NCBI GenBank assembly: GCA_021794355.1
Contig: JAJYRA010000050.1
Coordinates: forward strand, 1-48,856
DNA: 48,856 nucleotides
Direction of reading: 5' to 3'
Origin: Thermoplasmata archaeon
GTDB taxonomy: Archaea > Thermoplasmatota > Thermoplasmata > Thermoplasmatales > Thermoplasmataceae
The first letter of the stretch is position 1. Each line of letters starts with the position of its first letter. The notes below the pieces were generated by a model. It was not told where the DNA came from. It ran no database searches and saw nothing but the letters and a program-made list of their open reading frames with translations. The translations under genes and the position numbers were made by a program. Positions 7,883-16,675 of this stretch are shown here, piece after piece.

Positions 7883-10777
7883 ATGAAGCCAGTGGTAAAG
7901 GAAGATCGAGCAGTAAGCGAAATTATCGGAGCAATTTTATTATTTGCTATTGCAACGGTGTTACTGACAAGTTTTATTCTCTGGTACGTTCCAAGCACGG
8001 GTACAAACAACGATATTTCCTATCAAAGTTCAACACAGAAGGCTTTTTCTTCTCTTGATTCTAAAATTTTAAACCCCAGTCTGACTGCAGGAGGTTCGGT
8101 TTCACAGAGTTTTCCCTTAGGGGTAAGTGGTACACCACCATTTACACCATCTCAGAGCACAAATCTTTATTACTCCAACAATTTTAAAGCGAATTTAAAT
8201 TACAGCATGGATGTAAATTACTCAAATGTTGTAACAAAAAAAATAGTTAATGTTGCGGCCTGTGCAAATGCAAGTTCGAGCAATATCATAAACAATAATT
8301 ATGTATCATCACAGTTTAAGTTTTCTGTCAATTTTCAGGAAACTGGGTTGCCGGCAGGATATTATTGGACAGTTACTCTTGGTGGGGCACAGGAGTCAGC
8401 AAGCCCAATAGGATCGCACTACGCAAGCATCATCTCTTTCAGCCTTTCCAGAGGTACATATAGTTATACCATATCCACCGACAATAAAACCGATAGACCC
8501 AGTCCCGCCGTTGGGACTGTTAAAGTCTCAAATCAGGGGCAAACTGTTCCAGTGGAATTTTACAATGAATTGAGTGGCCAGGGATTAAGTGTTGTTGCTG
8601 CGGCATATGGAAGCACAAAAGTAACTAATAGCATCAATTCAGCGAACTTTGTTGGAGTTGTAACTCAAAGTAACATCTGTGATATTACATATCCAAATTA
8701 TTGGCTTAACAATACCCCAATTCATCCAAGAGGAACACACAGGTTCTATCCACTTGGCTCACAAGAATTCTTTGTTTACCAAAAAAATACTCCTGTCAGC
8801 TACGTTAAATTCTACTTGGAGCCAAATATAGTGTACTACGAGCAACTCTTTCAGGGAAACGCAGGGGTATACGTTTCTATCAGCACTTCCATTTTCGGAA
8901 AAAGTGTACAGAATGGAAACACATCCACTCTCATTCAACCATCAGGGAGCAATTCTTTCACAAGCACAAATTTACTGGAGAATTTATCATTTCCAGGTAG
9001 TGGTCCAGTACTTAATACAAAGGGTAACACTAACACTTATTACTTAAATTTTTACGAGGCAGTTAATGAAAGTAAAACATTTCATAAATATAAAAATCTG
9101 TATGATTCTCTATGTTTTGAAAATAAAACTGCTGGTTATGGATACGGACCAAATGAATTTGTTGCAACAACCACTGATCCAACTATAGCCACAGATAACG
9201 GGGTTTCATACTATTATGAGGCAACTGTTTATGCTACAGAAACTCATTATAATTATTATATCGGTGCATATACTACTGGGTTCCACTTAGCCTCAGAATC
9301 ATTGATTCAAAGTTTCAATAGCTATTATTTCCTGCTGGGATATAACATCCCCAAAGCAACCAGTTCTGGCATCTTGAAGGTTAATGAAACCGGTCTTAAC
9401 ACCACATCACTAAAGAACACGCCATGGCATTTCTATTTGGGGGACAAATGTTACAGTAACGGTTCCAGTTCTTTAATAACCATAAAGGGTCTACCATATT
9501 CTCAATTCAATTATACTGTTCCAGACTATGGAAACTACATTTCAAATCCAGAGAGTGGTTTCATCTCTATTATTCTGAACTTGAGTTCCAATAAAGCAAC
9601 GTATTTAAATATATCATTCTTCCAGCCAATCGGGTCATTACCAAATTATTGGGGGATTTCCGATAAGGGGGAGCAATCGTTCTATCTTAAGTCACCCGCG
9701 AAGGTGAACTATATTACCTTATATCTATACAATTTCACGATCCCTCCAGGGGCGGCTTCAGGGCAAACTCCTACAAATTATATAAGCGTAACACTTTGTA
9801 ATTTAACTAATAACGCACAGGTTTACACAGGCATCACAAAAGTTTCACAAACTGGATGGACACAGATATTCATTACCAGTGCGTCCACTGATCATGCACC
9901 CATAACATTAGGGAAAGGGGGATACACCGTCATAGTAAGTGATGTAAATTCTAAAGGGGAACCTTCTCAGGCCGGTGGCATAGGATGGGGTTTCAGTCTT
10001 ACGGGTGGTTATAATAATTATCTTCAAAGAGTTGAATCAGATACAATGACATCTGAACTTAATATCTCAAAAAATTCAGTCATAACTCCCTATGACTCCA
10101 ATTCAATGAACGTATGTGATGTTACAAATCAATCTTTTATTTTTGGAATAGGATACTATGACCTGTTGGTGTCCCATTTTATTATACCCTATCATATTAC
10201 AAAAAACTTCGTGATACAGGGTTCCATAAATTCCAAGGGCATCACTCAATTTACTATTTCAGAAACATACGTTCTCCAGGATGGAATTATACTGACTGCA
10301 GGTAAAGGTGTCACATATGTTACGGTGAATCCACTCCCCATAAGGATCCTTTCAACAGCAACAGGTGAAATTTCATTGAGTTCCATTGGATATAATATGT
10401 CAATGCAGAAAGGAATATCATCGTCAGTCAGTGGAACAGGAAGCACGATTGTATCCATGAGTCTTTCCAGTACAAAGTTAGTTAATTATACAAAAGGGTT
10501 GTCATACGTATTCAACGGTAAGTTAGGTCAGGTAGTCAGTATAGATTTAAAGAAATTCAATTATACCATCAATTCAAACTATGCGAAATACTGGGCCGAA
10601 ACACTATTTTCGGAGCTTGCCACATCTTCAAGCAGTGGTAACTACAGTAATTTCAGTCTTTTCAGTCATTTTCAATTTCTTCTAAATGGAAATCGAGAGA
10701 AGGCATTCATAAACAGTCCAGTCTCTCTTTACTCAGTAAATATTAAGGATGTAAATCTTTTTGTAGATTCCATTTAA
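7883..10777 (+). CDS. Giant surface protein with type IV pilin-like N-terminus (copy 1)
   Basis: A 964-residue protein. The start MKPVVKEDRAVSEIIGAILL has a short basic leader, a likely prepilin-peptidase (PibD-type) site between Arg9 and Ala10, and then a hydrophobic helix to about residue 35. This is the class III signal of archaeal type IV pilins and archaellins. The remaining 930 residues are rich in Ser, Asn, Tyr and Gly with dozens of N-x-S/T sequons and no further transmembrane segment. Residues 151-164 (FQETGLPAGYYWTV) match a beta-sandwich motif recurrent in acidophile surface proteins, and a degenerate copy lies near residue 497 (VNETGLNTTSL). A paralogue follows after 88 bp. Proposed role: exposed filament subunit or adhesin retained by a pilin helix. 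Function is unknown. Confidence 0.8.
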   Translation: MKPVVKEDRAVSEIIGAILLFAIATVLLTSFILWYVPSTGTNNDISYQSSTQKAFSSLDSKILNPSLTAGGSVSQSFPLGVSGTPPFTPSQSTNLYYSNNFKANLNYSMDVNYSNVVTKKIVNVAACANASSSNIINNNYVSSQFKFSVNFQETGLPAGYYWTVTLGGAQESASPIGSHYASIISFSLSRGTYSYTISTDNKTDRPSPAVGTVKVSNQGQTVPVEFYNELSGQGLSVVAAAYGSTKVTNSINSANFVGVVTQSNICDITYPNYWLNNTPIHPRGTHRFYPLGSQEFFVYQKNTPVSYVKFYLEPNIVYYEQLFQGNAGVYVSISTSIFGKSVQNGNTSTLIQPSGSNSFTSTNLLENLSFPGSGPVLNTKGNTNTYYLNFYEAVNESKTFHKYKNLYDSLCFENKTAGYGYGPNEFVATTTDPTIATDNGVSYYYEATVYATETHYNYYIGAYTTGFHLASESLIQSFNSYYFLLGYNIPKATSSGILKVNETGLNTTSLKNTPWHFYLGDKCYSNGSSSLITIKGLPYSQFNYTVPDYGNYISNPESGFISIILNLSSNKATYLNISFFQPIGSLPNYWGISDKGEQSFYLKSPAKVNYITLYLYNFTIPPGAASGQTPTNYISVTLCNLTNNAQVYTGITKVSQTGWTQIFITSASTDHAPITLGKGGYTVIVSDVNSKGEPSQAGGIGWGFSLTGGYNNYLQRVESDTMTSELNISKNSVITPYDSNSMNVCDVTNQSFIFGIGYYDLLVSHFIIPYHITKNFVIQGSINSKGITQFTISETYVLQDGIILTAGKGVTYVTVNPLPIRILSTATGEISLSSIGYNMSMQKGISSSVSGTGSTIVSMSLSSTKLVNYTKGLSYVFNGKLGQVVSIDLKKFNYTINSNYAKYWAETLFSELATSSSSGNYSNFSLFSHFQFLLNGNREKAFINSPVSLYSVNIKDVNLFVDSI

Positions 10778-10837
10778 TTTTTTATTTTCCTTTCACGTTT
10801 CTACTAAATGTGCAAAAAGGGCAACGGGGATCAAATG

Positions 10838-10847
10838 CTTTATGCTT
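10838..10847 (+). promoter_or_regulatory. TATA-like box of the second pilin-like gene
   Basis: CTTTATGCTT is centred about 24 nt before the ATG at 10866. It suggests that copy 2 has its own promoter in the 88-bp gap rather than depending only on read-through from copy 1. Confidence 0.4.
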
Positions 10848-10865
10848 AATTTACTCAGGGCTTAA

Positions 10866-13748
10866 ATGAAACCGGTCAAGAAACAGGATAAAGCAATAAG
10901 TGAAATCATAGGCGCCATACTTCTTTTTGCCATAGCAAGCGTTCTTCTGACAAGTTTCATATTATGGTATGTTCCAAATACAGGCGCAAATAATGATATT
11001 AGCTATCAGGGAAACACACAGTCTGCATTTTCATCCCTTAACTCAAAAATACTTGGAAATAGTGTGAAAGTTGGGGATCAGATCACGCAAACCATACCCC
11101 TTGGTATTGGAGGTACACCACCCTTTATCCCGGTAAAGAGCACTGATCTGTATTACTCCCACAACTTTAGGGCAAATCTTTCCTATTCATTGCAGGTAAA
11201 TTACACTCACATACTTCATAAAAAAACCAATTCAAAGGTAGCATGTGCAAACACAAGTATTTCTCACATTATGAATAACAACATTGTTGAATCCAAATCG
11301 AAATTCAATGTAATCTTTCAGGAAAATGGTTTAAAGTCTGGATATTACTGGACAGTAAATATAAATGATATCAAGAAATCTTCCAGTTCTACCGATCAGA
11401 TCAGTTTCTGTCTTTCGGAGGGAAGTTATTCCTACAGGATCAGTAGCAGTAAACCCTATTGTGAATCCAATCCTGCAGAAGGAACAATAGATTTGAATAG
11501 CGGAAATTTTGATGTTAACGTTGTTTTCTCAAGTAATGTAAATCAGTCTATAGTCTCGGAAGATTATGGCTCACAATCATCGATCAATTTTGTAAACTCC
11601 GTACATTTAGCATCCTATACAAACACCACTAACTCTAATGCGAACTCTTCAAATTCCAATGAACAACAAATCAACAACTGGCTTGGAAACAAAAGCACAG
11701 GTATGTTCCTGGGAAACAGATTTTATTATAAACTGGCATCACAGGAGTTTAGGGTTGAATATCCCTTCACTTCAGTAAACTTTGTCCAGTTTTATCTTGA
11801 ACCCAACCTGGAGTATGCAAATCAATATTTTCAGGGGAACTCACATATCTATATAAATGTAGGACAATCCCCATGGAGTCATAAAATACCAGGGTCAAGT
11901 GCATATCTGACAATTCCAAAAAATGTTACCGGCTCTTCCTATGGGCAGGGAGGGATTATGGAGAAGGTGAACCTGAAAAATTGTATTTTACTGGGGAGGC
12001 AGCATCCATATGAAAGAAACTACTATCTGAATTTTTGGGAGGCAATAAACGAAAGTTCAAATTCCAAAGCATCTTCCAGCTCCACATTCAGTATAAAATT
12101 CAACAATACGGGAACAGGCTATGGCTATGGGCCCAACGAATTCATTGGAACTGCGAACGACAACTCCCTGAATATTGGAACCGAAGGGGCCATTTCGTGC
12201 ACTGCTAAAATTCATTGTTCCCCTACACATCCACCCATAAATACAAAATCAGATAAAACCAATGATGCATACAATTGCTTTAAAATTACATCTGATGGAG
12301 AAACCTCAAGTAATCCATATTTTTATCGAATAGGATATATCCCCAACTGTGGATCAGATACTCTCTATTTACGGGAAGATGGCCTGAACAGTTCTATGCT
12401 CTCAAAAAAGGCATGGCATATATGTGTGGATGATCAACTGTATAATATCAGGGGACAGGGACTTACCATAAGAAATCTTTCCAACTTCGAATATGAGTTT
12501 TCAGTCCCTCAATATGGGGGAAAAACTCCCACAATTGGTAACGGTTTTATATCTATATCATCCGGAAATAATACCCTTGTGGTGAATTTCATTAATAATA
12601 CAGGTTCATTGGCAAATTATTGGGCCATATCCTATATGGGTGTTCAATCCTTTCATCTGGCAAAAATGACGAAAATCAATTATGTCTCGTTTTATCTTTA
12701 TAATTACTCCAGTTCACCGGCCAGCACCAACCGTGAAAAAAATCCTACGGACCACATTAGAGTTTCCATATACAACACAAATTCAGGTTCGGAAGCATTC
12801 AGGTACAGCAAAACAATGAGAATCAATAATACTGGATATTTCAGGATGGCTTTAAACAAAGGCAAAAAAGGAAACTATTACAACATTTCTCCAGGCATTT
12901 ATTATATCTGCATGAAAGATGTTAATAGAACGGGTTTTCCATCGTACTCCGGTTCCATTGGCTGGGGATTTACGACCATGGGTGGTTATGATAGCTATCT
13001 TCAGGCTGTATGTAATGATAATTTAATGAAAAATGTAAACAATTCAAGAAGCAGTATTGTAACACCATATGATGTCGGGTCCCCATCCATTTTCTCGGCA
13101 TCCAATCAATCATTTATTTATTCCGTAGGATATTCTGTTAAAAGTATAGCTGGAAAAAGTGAATATTCAATCCTCAGCAATTCCTGTGTTGTCATGGGAT
13201 CGATCAATTCCTATGGGCAAACAAGCTTCGTATCCAATGAGCTTTTTGCCCTGCAGGATGGGATTTCTATACAGTGCGGAAAAGGGATAAGTTATGTTCC
13301 AACAAACCCCCTACCTATCAGAATAGAAAACAATCACGGAGCAATATCCCTCATTTCCAATGTTTATAATATGGGTATTCTGTCCAGTATACCCTCATCA
13401 GTTTCAGGTACTGGGAGTACAATGGTATCCATGAATGAAAATTTCAGTAAAAGTCTAAATCTTACCTGTGGGAATGAGTTCTACATACATAATTCAGATC
13501 AGAAAATTACGGGGTTAAGCCTTTTATCCTATCATTACAACGTAAGTACATCCTATTCTGCATACTGGGCAAAAGTTCTATCCATGGAAATGGGAAATAT
13601 CAAGGGTAACCCGTATAATTTCACTGCATTCAGTTCGTTTCATTTTGAAAAATTAGGAAATATGGAGATAATATCCCTTACACACATGGATCATAGGTTA
13701 TATTCAGTCAGTTTCAAGGACATGGGATTTAAAATAGATTCATTATAA
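10866..13748 (+). CDS. Giant surface protein with type IV pilin-like N-terminus (copy 2)
   Basis: A 960-residue paralogue of the preceding protein, colinear with it from end to end. The leader is MKPVKKQDK with a predicted cut before Ala10 (AISEIIGAILLFAIASVLL). Shared landmarks include WYVPNTGANNDISYQ, GGTPPFIP, FQENGLKSGYYWTV at exactly residues 151-164, GYGYGPNEF, SIGWGF, SIVTPYD and NPLPIRI, and both end in a short strand-like VDSI/IDSL tail. Copy 2 has more cysteines than copy 1, unusual for a protein exposed to acid. Same N-terminal anchor logic and many sequons. Tandem duplication followed by strong divergence is evident. The binding partner or filament is unknown. Confidence 0.8.
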   Translation: MKPVKKQDKAISEIIGAILLFAIASVLLTSFILWYVPNTGANNDISYQGNTQSAFSSLNSKILGNSVKVGDQITQTIPLGIGGTPPFIPVKSTDLYYSHNFRANLSYSLQVNYTHILHKKTNSKVACANTSISHIMNNNIVESKSKFNVIFQENGLKSGYYWTVNINDIKKSSSSTDQISFCLSEGSYSYRISSSKPYCESNPAEGTIDLNSGNFDVNVVFSSNVNQSIVSEDYGSQSSINFVNSVHLASYTNTTNSNANSSNSNEQQINNWLGNKSTGMFLGNRFYYKLASQEFRVEYPFTSVNFVQFYLEPNLEYANQYFQGNSHIYINVGQSPWSHKIPGSSAYLTIPKNVTGSSYGQGGIMEKVNLKNCILLGRQHPYERNYYLNFWEAINESSNSKASSSSTFSIKFNNTGTGYGYGPNEFIGTANDNSLNIGTEGAISCTAKIHCSPTHPPINTKSDKTNDAYNCFKITSDGETSSNPYFYRIGYIPNCGSDTLYLREDGLNSSMLSKKAWHICVDDQLYNIRGQGLTIRNLSNFEYEFSVPQYGGKTPTIGNGFISISSGNNTLVVNFINNTGSLANYWAISYMGVQSFHLAKMTKINYVSFYLYNYSSSPASTNREKNPTDHIRVSIYNTNSGSEAFRYSKTMRINNTGYFRMALNKGKKGNYYNISPGIYYICMKDVNRTGFPSYSGSIGWGFTTMGGYDSYLQAVCNDNLMKNVNNSRSSIVTPYDVGSPSIFSASNQSFIYSVGYSVKSIAGKSEYSILSNSCVVMGSINSYGQTSFVSNELFALQDGISIQCGKGISYVPTNPLPIRIENNHGAISLISNVYNMGILSSIPSSVSGTGSTMVSMNENFSKSLNLTCGNEFYIHNSDQKITGLSLLSYHYNVSTSYSAYWAKVLSMEMGNIKGNPYNFTAFSSFHFEKLGNMEIISLTHMDHRLYSVSFKDMGFKIDSL

Positions 13749-13768
13749 AATAGGTTTTTACTTTGAAT

Positions 13769-14317
13769 TCAGTCAAATTCACCCTGAAATTTCTCGTCGA
13801 ATTTCTTTATGGATTCTTCAACCTGTTTCTTTGCTTCCTCTGCATTCCCATAATCAGAAACCGTTGTCTTCTTTCCTTCAAGGACCTTGTATGTTTCGAA
13901 GAAGTTCTTTATTTCCTTCAACAGGTGAGTATTCACGTCATTTATATCCTTTATATCATTGAAAGCGGGATCCTTTGAAGCCACTGCTATAATTTTATCA
14001 TCCCTTTCTCCCCCATCAATCATGTGCATAACACCCACGGGTCTGCATTTAACTATAATTCCTGGATACAATGGAAAGCTGGTAAGCACAAGAACATCTA
14101 TGGGGTCCCCATCATCATAGTAGGTTCTTGGTACAAAACCATAATCTGCGGGGTACATAACAGATGAATGGAGCACTCTGTCGAGCAACACTCCCTGACC
14201 TTCCTTGTTTACCTCATATTTATTTCTGCTACCCTTTGGTGTCTCAATAACTGCGTTGAATTCTTCAGGCGCTTTATCCCCAGGTAACGTCGTTATCCAC
14301 AAACTGTTGTTTGTCAT
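13769..14317 (-). CDS. ppa: Inorganic pyrophosphatase (family I)
   Basis: About 182 residues. It hydrolyses pyrophosphate to two phosphates with Mg2+ and so pulls biosynthetic reactions forward. The family I signature is DDGDPIDVLVL; other active-site stretches are GSRNKYEV, LLDRVLHSSVMYPADYGF and IIAVASKDP. An ATG at 14333-14335 would add six residues (MKLLSD). I prefer the ATG at 14315-14317 (MTNNSLW): a TATA box (AATTATATC, 14343-14351) is centred 30 nt from it but too close to the upper one, and the length then fits Thermoplasma homologues. The gene is convergent with pilin copy 2. Confidence 0.93.
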   Translation of the reverse strand: MTNNSLWITTLPGDKAPEEFNAVIETPKGSRNKYEVNKEGQGVLLDRVLHSSVMYPADYGFVPRTYYDDGDPIDVLVLTSFPLYPGIIVKCRPVGVMHMIDGGERDDKIIAVASKDPAFNDIKDINDVNTHLLKEIKNFFETYKVLEGKKTTVSDYGNAEEAKKQVEESIKKFDEKFQGEFD

Positions 14318-14420
14318 ATCACTCAATAACTTCATTCTTAATAATTATATCTTGATTATGTCGATATATAAATCCAATTCTATCAGTATCCGTTGGCCAT
14401 AATCAAACATTCTGTCAATA

Positions 14421-14428
14421 CTTATATA
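14421..14428 (+). promoter_or_regulatory. TATA box of the TYW1 gene
   Basis: CTTATATA is centred 26-27 nt before the GTG at 14451 and supports that GTG as a leaderless start. The nearby ATG at 14446 is out of frame and hits a stop at once. Confidence 0.55.
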
Positions 14429-14450
14429 TGCGGATTGACTAATCGATGAC

Positions 14451-15392
14451 GTGACGGAAAATAAGTATGCTCAAGTTTATAAAAAGCAACATTACGGTCT
14501 GGTGGGAAAACATTCTGCCGTGAAAGTTTGCCACTGGACAAAAAGCGAGATGACTGGAGGTAAGTCATGTTATAAAGGAACTTTTTATGGTATAAATTCA
14601 CATCAGTGTATACAGATGACACCCGCCCTGAACTCGTGCACTGAAAATTGTTCATTTTGCTGGCGGTTTAATGGCTTTGACAGTATGCACATAGGGGATG
14701 AAGACGATCCTGAATTCATATTGAATGAAAGCATAAAAGCACACCTAAAACTAATTTCAGGTTTCAAGGGGAATGAAAGGGTTACTGAGGAAAAATGGCA
14801 GGAAGCTTCAAATCCAAAGCATATAGCCATCTCACTTACCGGGGAACCAACGCTTTATACACGTCTGGGGGAATTTATTGCTCTTGCACACAAAAGAGGC
14901 ATGTCAACCTTTCTGGTGACCAATGGAACACTCCCAATGGTACTTGAAAAACTTGACCCTTTACCCACGCAGCTCTATGTTACAACTGCGGGTCCTGATA
15001 AAAAGACATTCAACGAACTTCTAAACCCCACAATGGGAAACGCATGGGAAAACTTTCAAAAAACACTGGAACTGTTGCCATCCTTGGATACAAGAAAGGT
15101 TATCAGGCACACCCTTGTTAAGGATTTCAATATGCCATTTATAGATGAATATGCCAGAATGGACATGATTGCCAGTCCGGATTTCATTGAGTCAAAGGGC
15201 TATGTTCACGTGGGGCAGTCCATTGCAAGGCTTTCCATTGATAACATGCCGTCCCATGATGAAATCATGGACTTCACCATAAAGTTGGGGGAAAAGATAG
15301 GGTATGAGGTAACTGCTGAAAGATCGGAGAGCAGGGTTTCACTCCTGTCAAAGGATCCATCAAAGGCAAAAATAAATTTTAGCACCATATAA
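14451..15392 (+). CDS. taw1: 4-demethylwyosine synthase TYW1 (radical SAM)
   Basis: A 313-residue archaeal TYW1. It condenses N1-methylguanosine-37 of tRNA-Phe with carbon units from pyruvate, forming the tricyclic base of wyosine. The radical SAM motif is CTENCSFCW with Cys63, Cys67 and Cys70. A second set, Cys27, Cys40 and Cys53, corresponds to the residues that bind the extra [4Fe-4S] cluster in archaeal TYW1. SAM-fold elements include ISLTGEPTLY and FLVTNGTLP. The start is a GTG, chosen because a TATA box lies at the right distance and the reading frame then begins like homologues. The acyl-CoA dehydrogenase gene follows 26 nt later with its own TATA-like box. Confidence 0.93.
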   Translation: MTENKYAQVYKKQHYGLVGKHSAVKVCHWTKSEMTGGKSCYKGTFYGINSHQCIQMTPALNSCTENCSFCWRFNGFDSMHIGDEDDPEFILNESIKAHLKLISGFKGNERVTEEKWQEASNPKHIAISLTGEPTLYTRLGEFIALAHKRGMSTFLVTNGTLPMVLEKLDPLPTQLYVTTAGPDKKTFNELLNPTMGNAWENFQKTLELLPSLDTRKVIRHTLVKDFNMPFIDEYARMDMIASPDFIESKGYVHVGQSIARLSIDNMPSHDEIMDFTIKLGEKIGYEVTAERSESRVSLLSKDPSKAKINFSTI

Positions 15393-15395
15393 AAA
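15386..15395 (+). promoter_or_regulatory. TATA box of the acyl-CoA dehydrogenase gene
   Basis: ACCATATAAA overlaps the TYW1 stop codon and is centred 28-29 nt before the ATG at 15419. It suggests separate transcription of the dehydrogenase. Confidence 0.45.
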
Positions 15396-15418
15396 AACAT
15401 TTCTTTTTAATCCCTGTT

Positions 15419-16627
15419 ATGAATACGGAAAACATGTTAGATTATACATTTTCAGAGGATCAGGAACTCCTACGCATAACTGTGAGGGAATTTTGTAATC
15501 GTGAGATCAAACCCAGGATTAAGGAAATGATTAAGAACAGGAAAATACCTGCTGAAATAATTAAAGGGATGGCAGATCTCGGGATCTTGGGAATGACAAT
15601 CCCGGAAAAATATGGTGGTCCTGGATATGATGCAGTATCAGTGGGAATAGTGGCAGAGGAAATAGGCAGGGCAGATCCAACTGTATCCATACCTGTTTTC
15701 TTTCTGGTGGATAATGCGTGGTCATACCTGATTTCAAAGTATGGAAGTGAAAAACTGAAGCAGGATTATTTACCTGATGTTGTAAAGGGAAAGAAAATAA
15801 TTGGAATAGCTTCCACCGAACCTAATTTTGGATCAGATGTTGCATCCATGACCACAATTGCAACAAAAGATGGAAATAAATACAGGGTTAATGGAGAAAA
15901 GAGTTACATCAGTCTCGTGAGGGACATAAAGGAGATAGGCGGTGGATACGTAACGGTGACCAAAACGTCTCCAGAAAAACCAGGAACATCTGGGACTTCT
16001 TTACTTTTTGTTCCATTCTCAGAGGAACATTTTGATATTACCTATCTGGAGGAAATGGGAAGGGAAGGATCAAGCTGGGGGGCATTCAAAATTAAGGAAT
16101 ACAACATACCTTCAGAATATCTCATTGGAAAAGAGGATCAGGGGTTCAGGATAATTCACGAAGGGTTTGAGTTTGCAAGAGGACTCATATCTGTAATCAG
16201 TGCAGGTGCAGCATTGGAATCCATAGGTAGGGGTGTGGAATATATGAAACAAAGGATCGCCTTTGGAAAACCACTTACAAAATTTCAGGGCCTTCAATTT
16301 CAGGTAGCCGAAAATACAGCGAGAATGGAAACTGCTCTTGATATGGGTTATAAGGCCCTGTGGGTATACGATCAGGAGCAGAAATATCATAAGTTTACAA
16401 GATTCCAGGTGAGTAAGGAGATCGCCAAGGCAAAACTCCTCTCAACCACATGGGCCTTTGATGCTGTGAACGATGCCCTGCAGTGGCAGGGTGCCTTTGG
16501 ATATTCAAAAGACTGTCCTGAAGAATGGGCCTTGAGAGGAATCAGATCTTTCCAGCTAGCAGAAGGCTCAAGGGAGATCATGAAACAGATAATTGCCAGG
16601 GAAACCATAGGTAAGGATTTTATCTGA
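15419..16627 (+). CDS. Acyl-CoA dehydrogenase
   Basis: A 402-residue flavoprotein. It oxidises an acyl-CoA to the trans-2-enoyl-CoA, passing electrons from FAD to an electron-transfer flavoprotein. The three family regions are present: the N-terminal helical domain with LGILGMTIPEKYGGPG, the beta domain with GIASTEPNFGSDVASM, and the C-terminal four-helix domain with QRIAFGKPLTKFQGLQF. Glu382 in LAEGSREIMKQII sits where many family members keep the catalytic base. No ETF or beta-oxidation partner genes are nearby, so the chain length or branched substrate cannot be deduced. Confidence 0.9.
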   Translation: MNTENMLDYTFSEDQELLRITVREFCNREIKPRIKEMIKNRKIPAEIIKGMADLGILGMTIPEKYGGPGYDAVSVGIVAEEIGRADPTVSIPVFFLVDNAWSYLISKYGSEKLKQDYLPDVVKGKKIIGIASTEPNFGSDVASMTTIATKDGNKYRVNGEKSYISLVRDIKEIGGGYVTVTKTSPEKPGTSGTSLLFVPFSEEHFDITYLEEMGREGSSWGAFKIKEYNIPSEYLIGKEDQGFRIIHEGFEFARGLISVISAGAALESIGRGVEYMKQRIAFGKPLTKFQGLQFQVAENTARMETALDMGYKALWVYDQEQKYHKFTRFQVSKEIAKAKLLSTTWAFDAVNDALQWQGAFGYSKDCPEEWALRGIRSFQLAEGSREIMKQIIARETIGKDFI

Positions 16628-16675
16628 TTACACACTTTTTAATTATCTGTCAAAGAAAGAAAAATATCAAGAATA

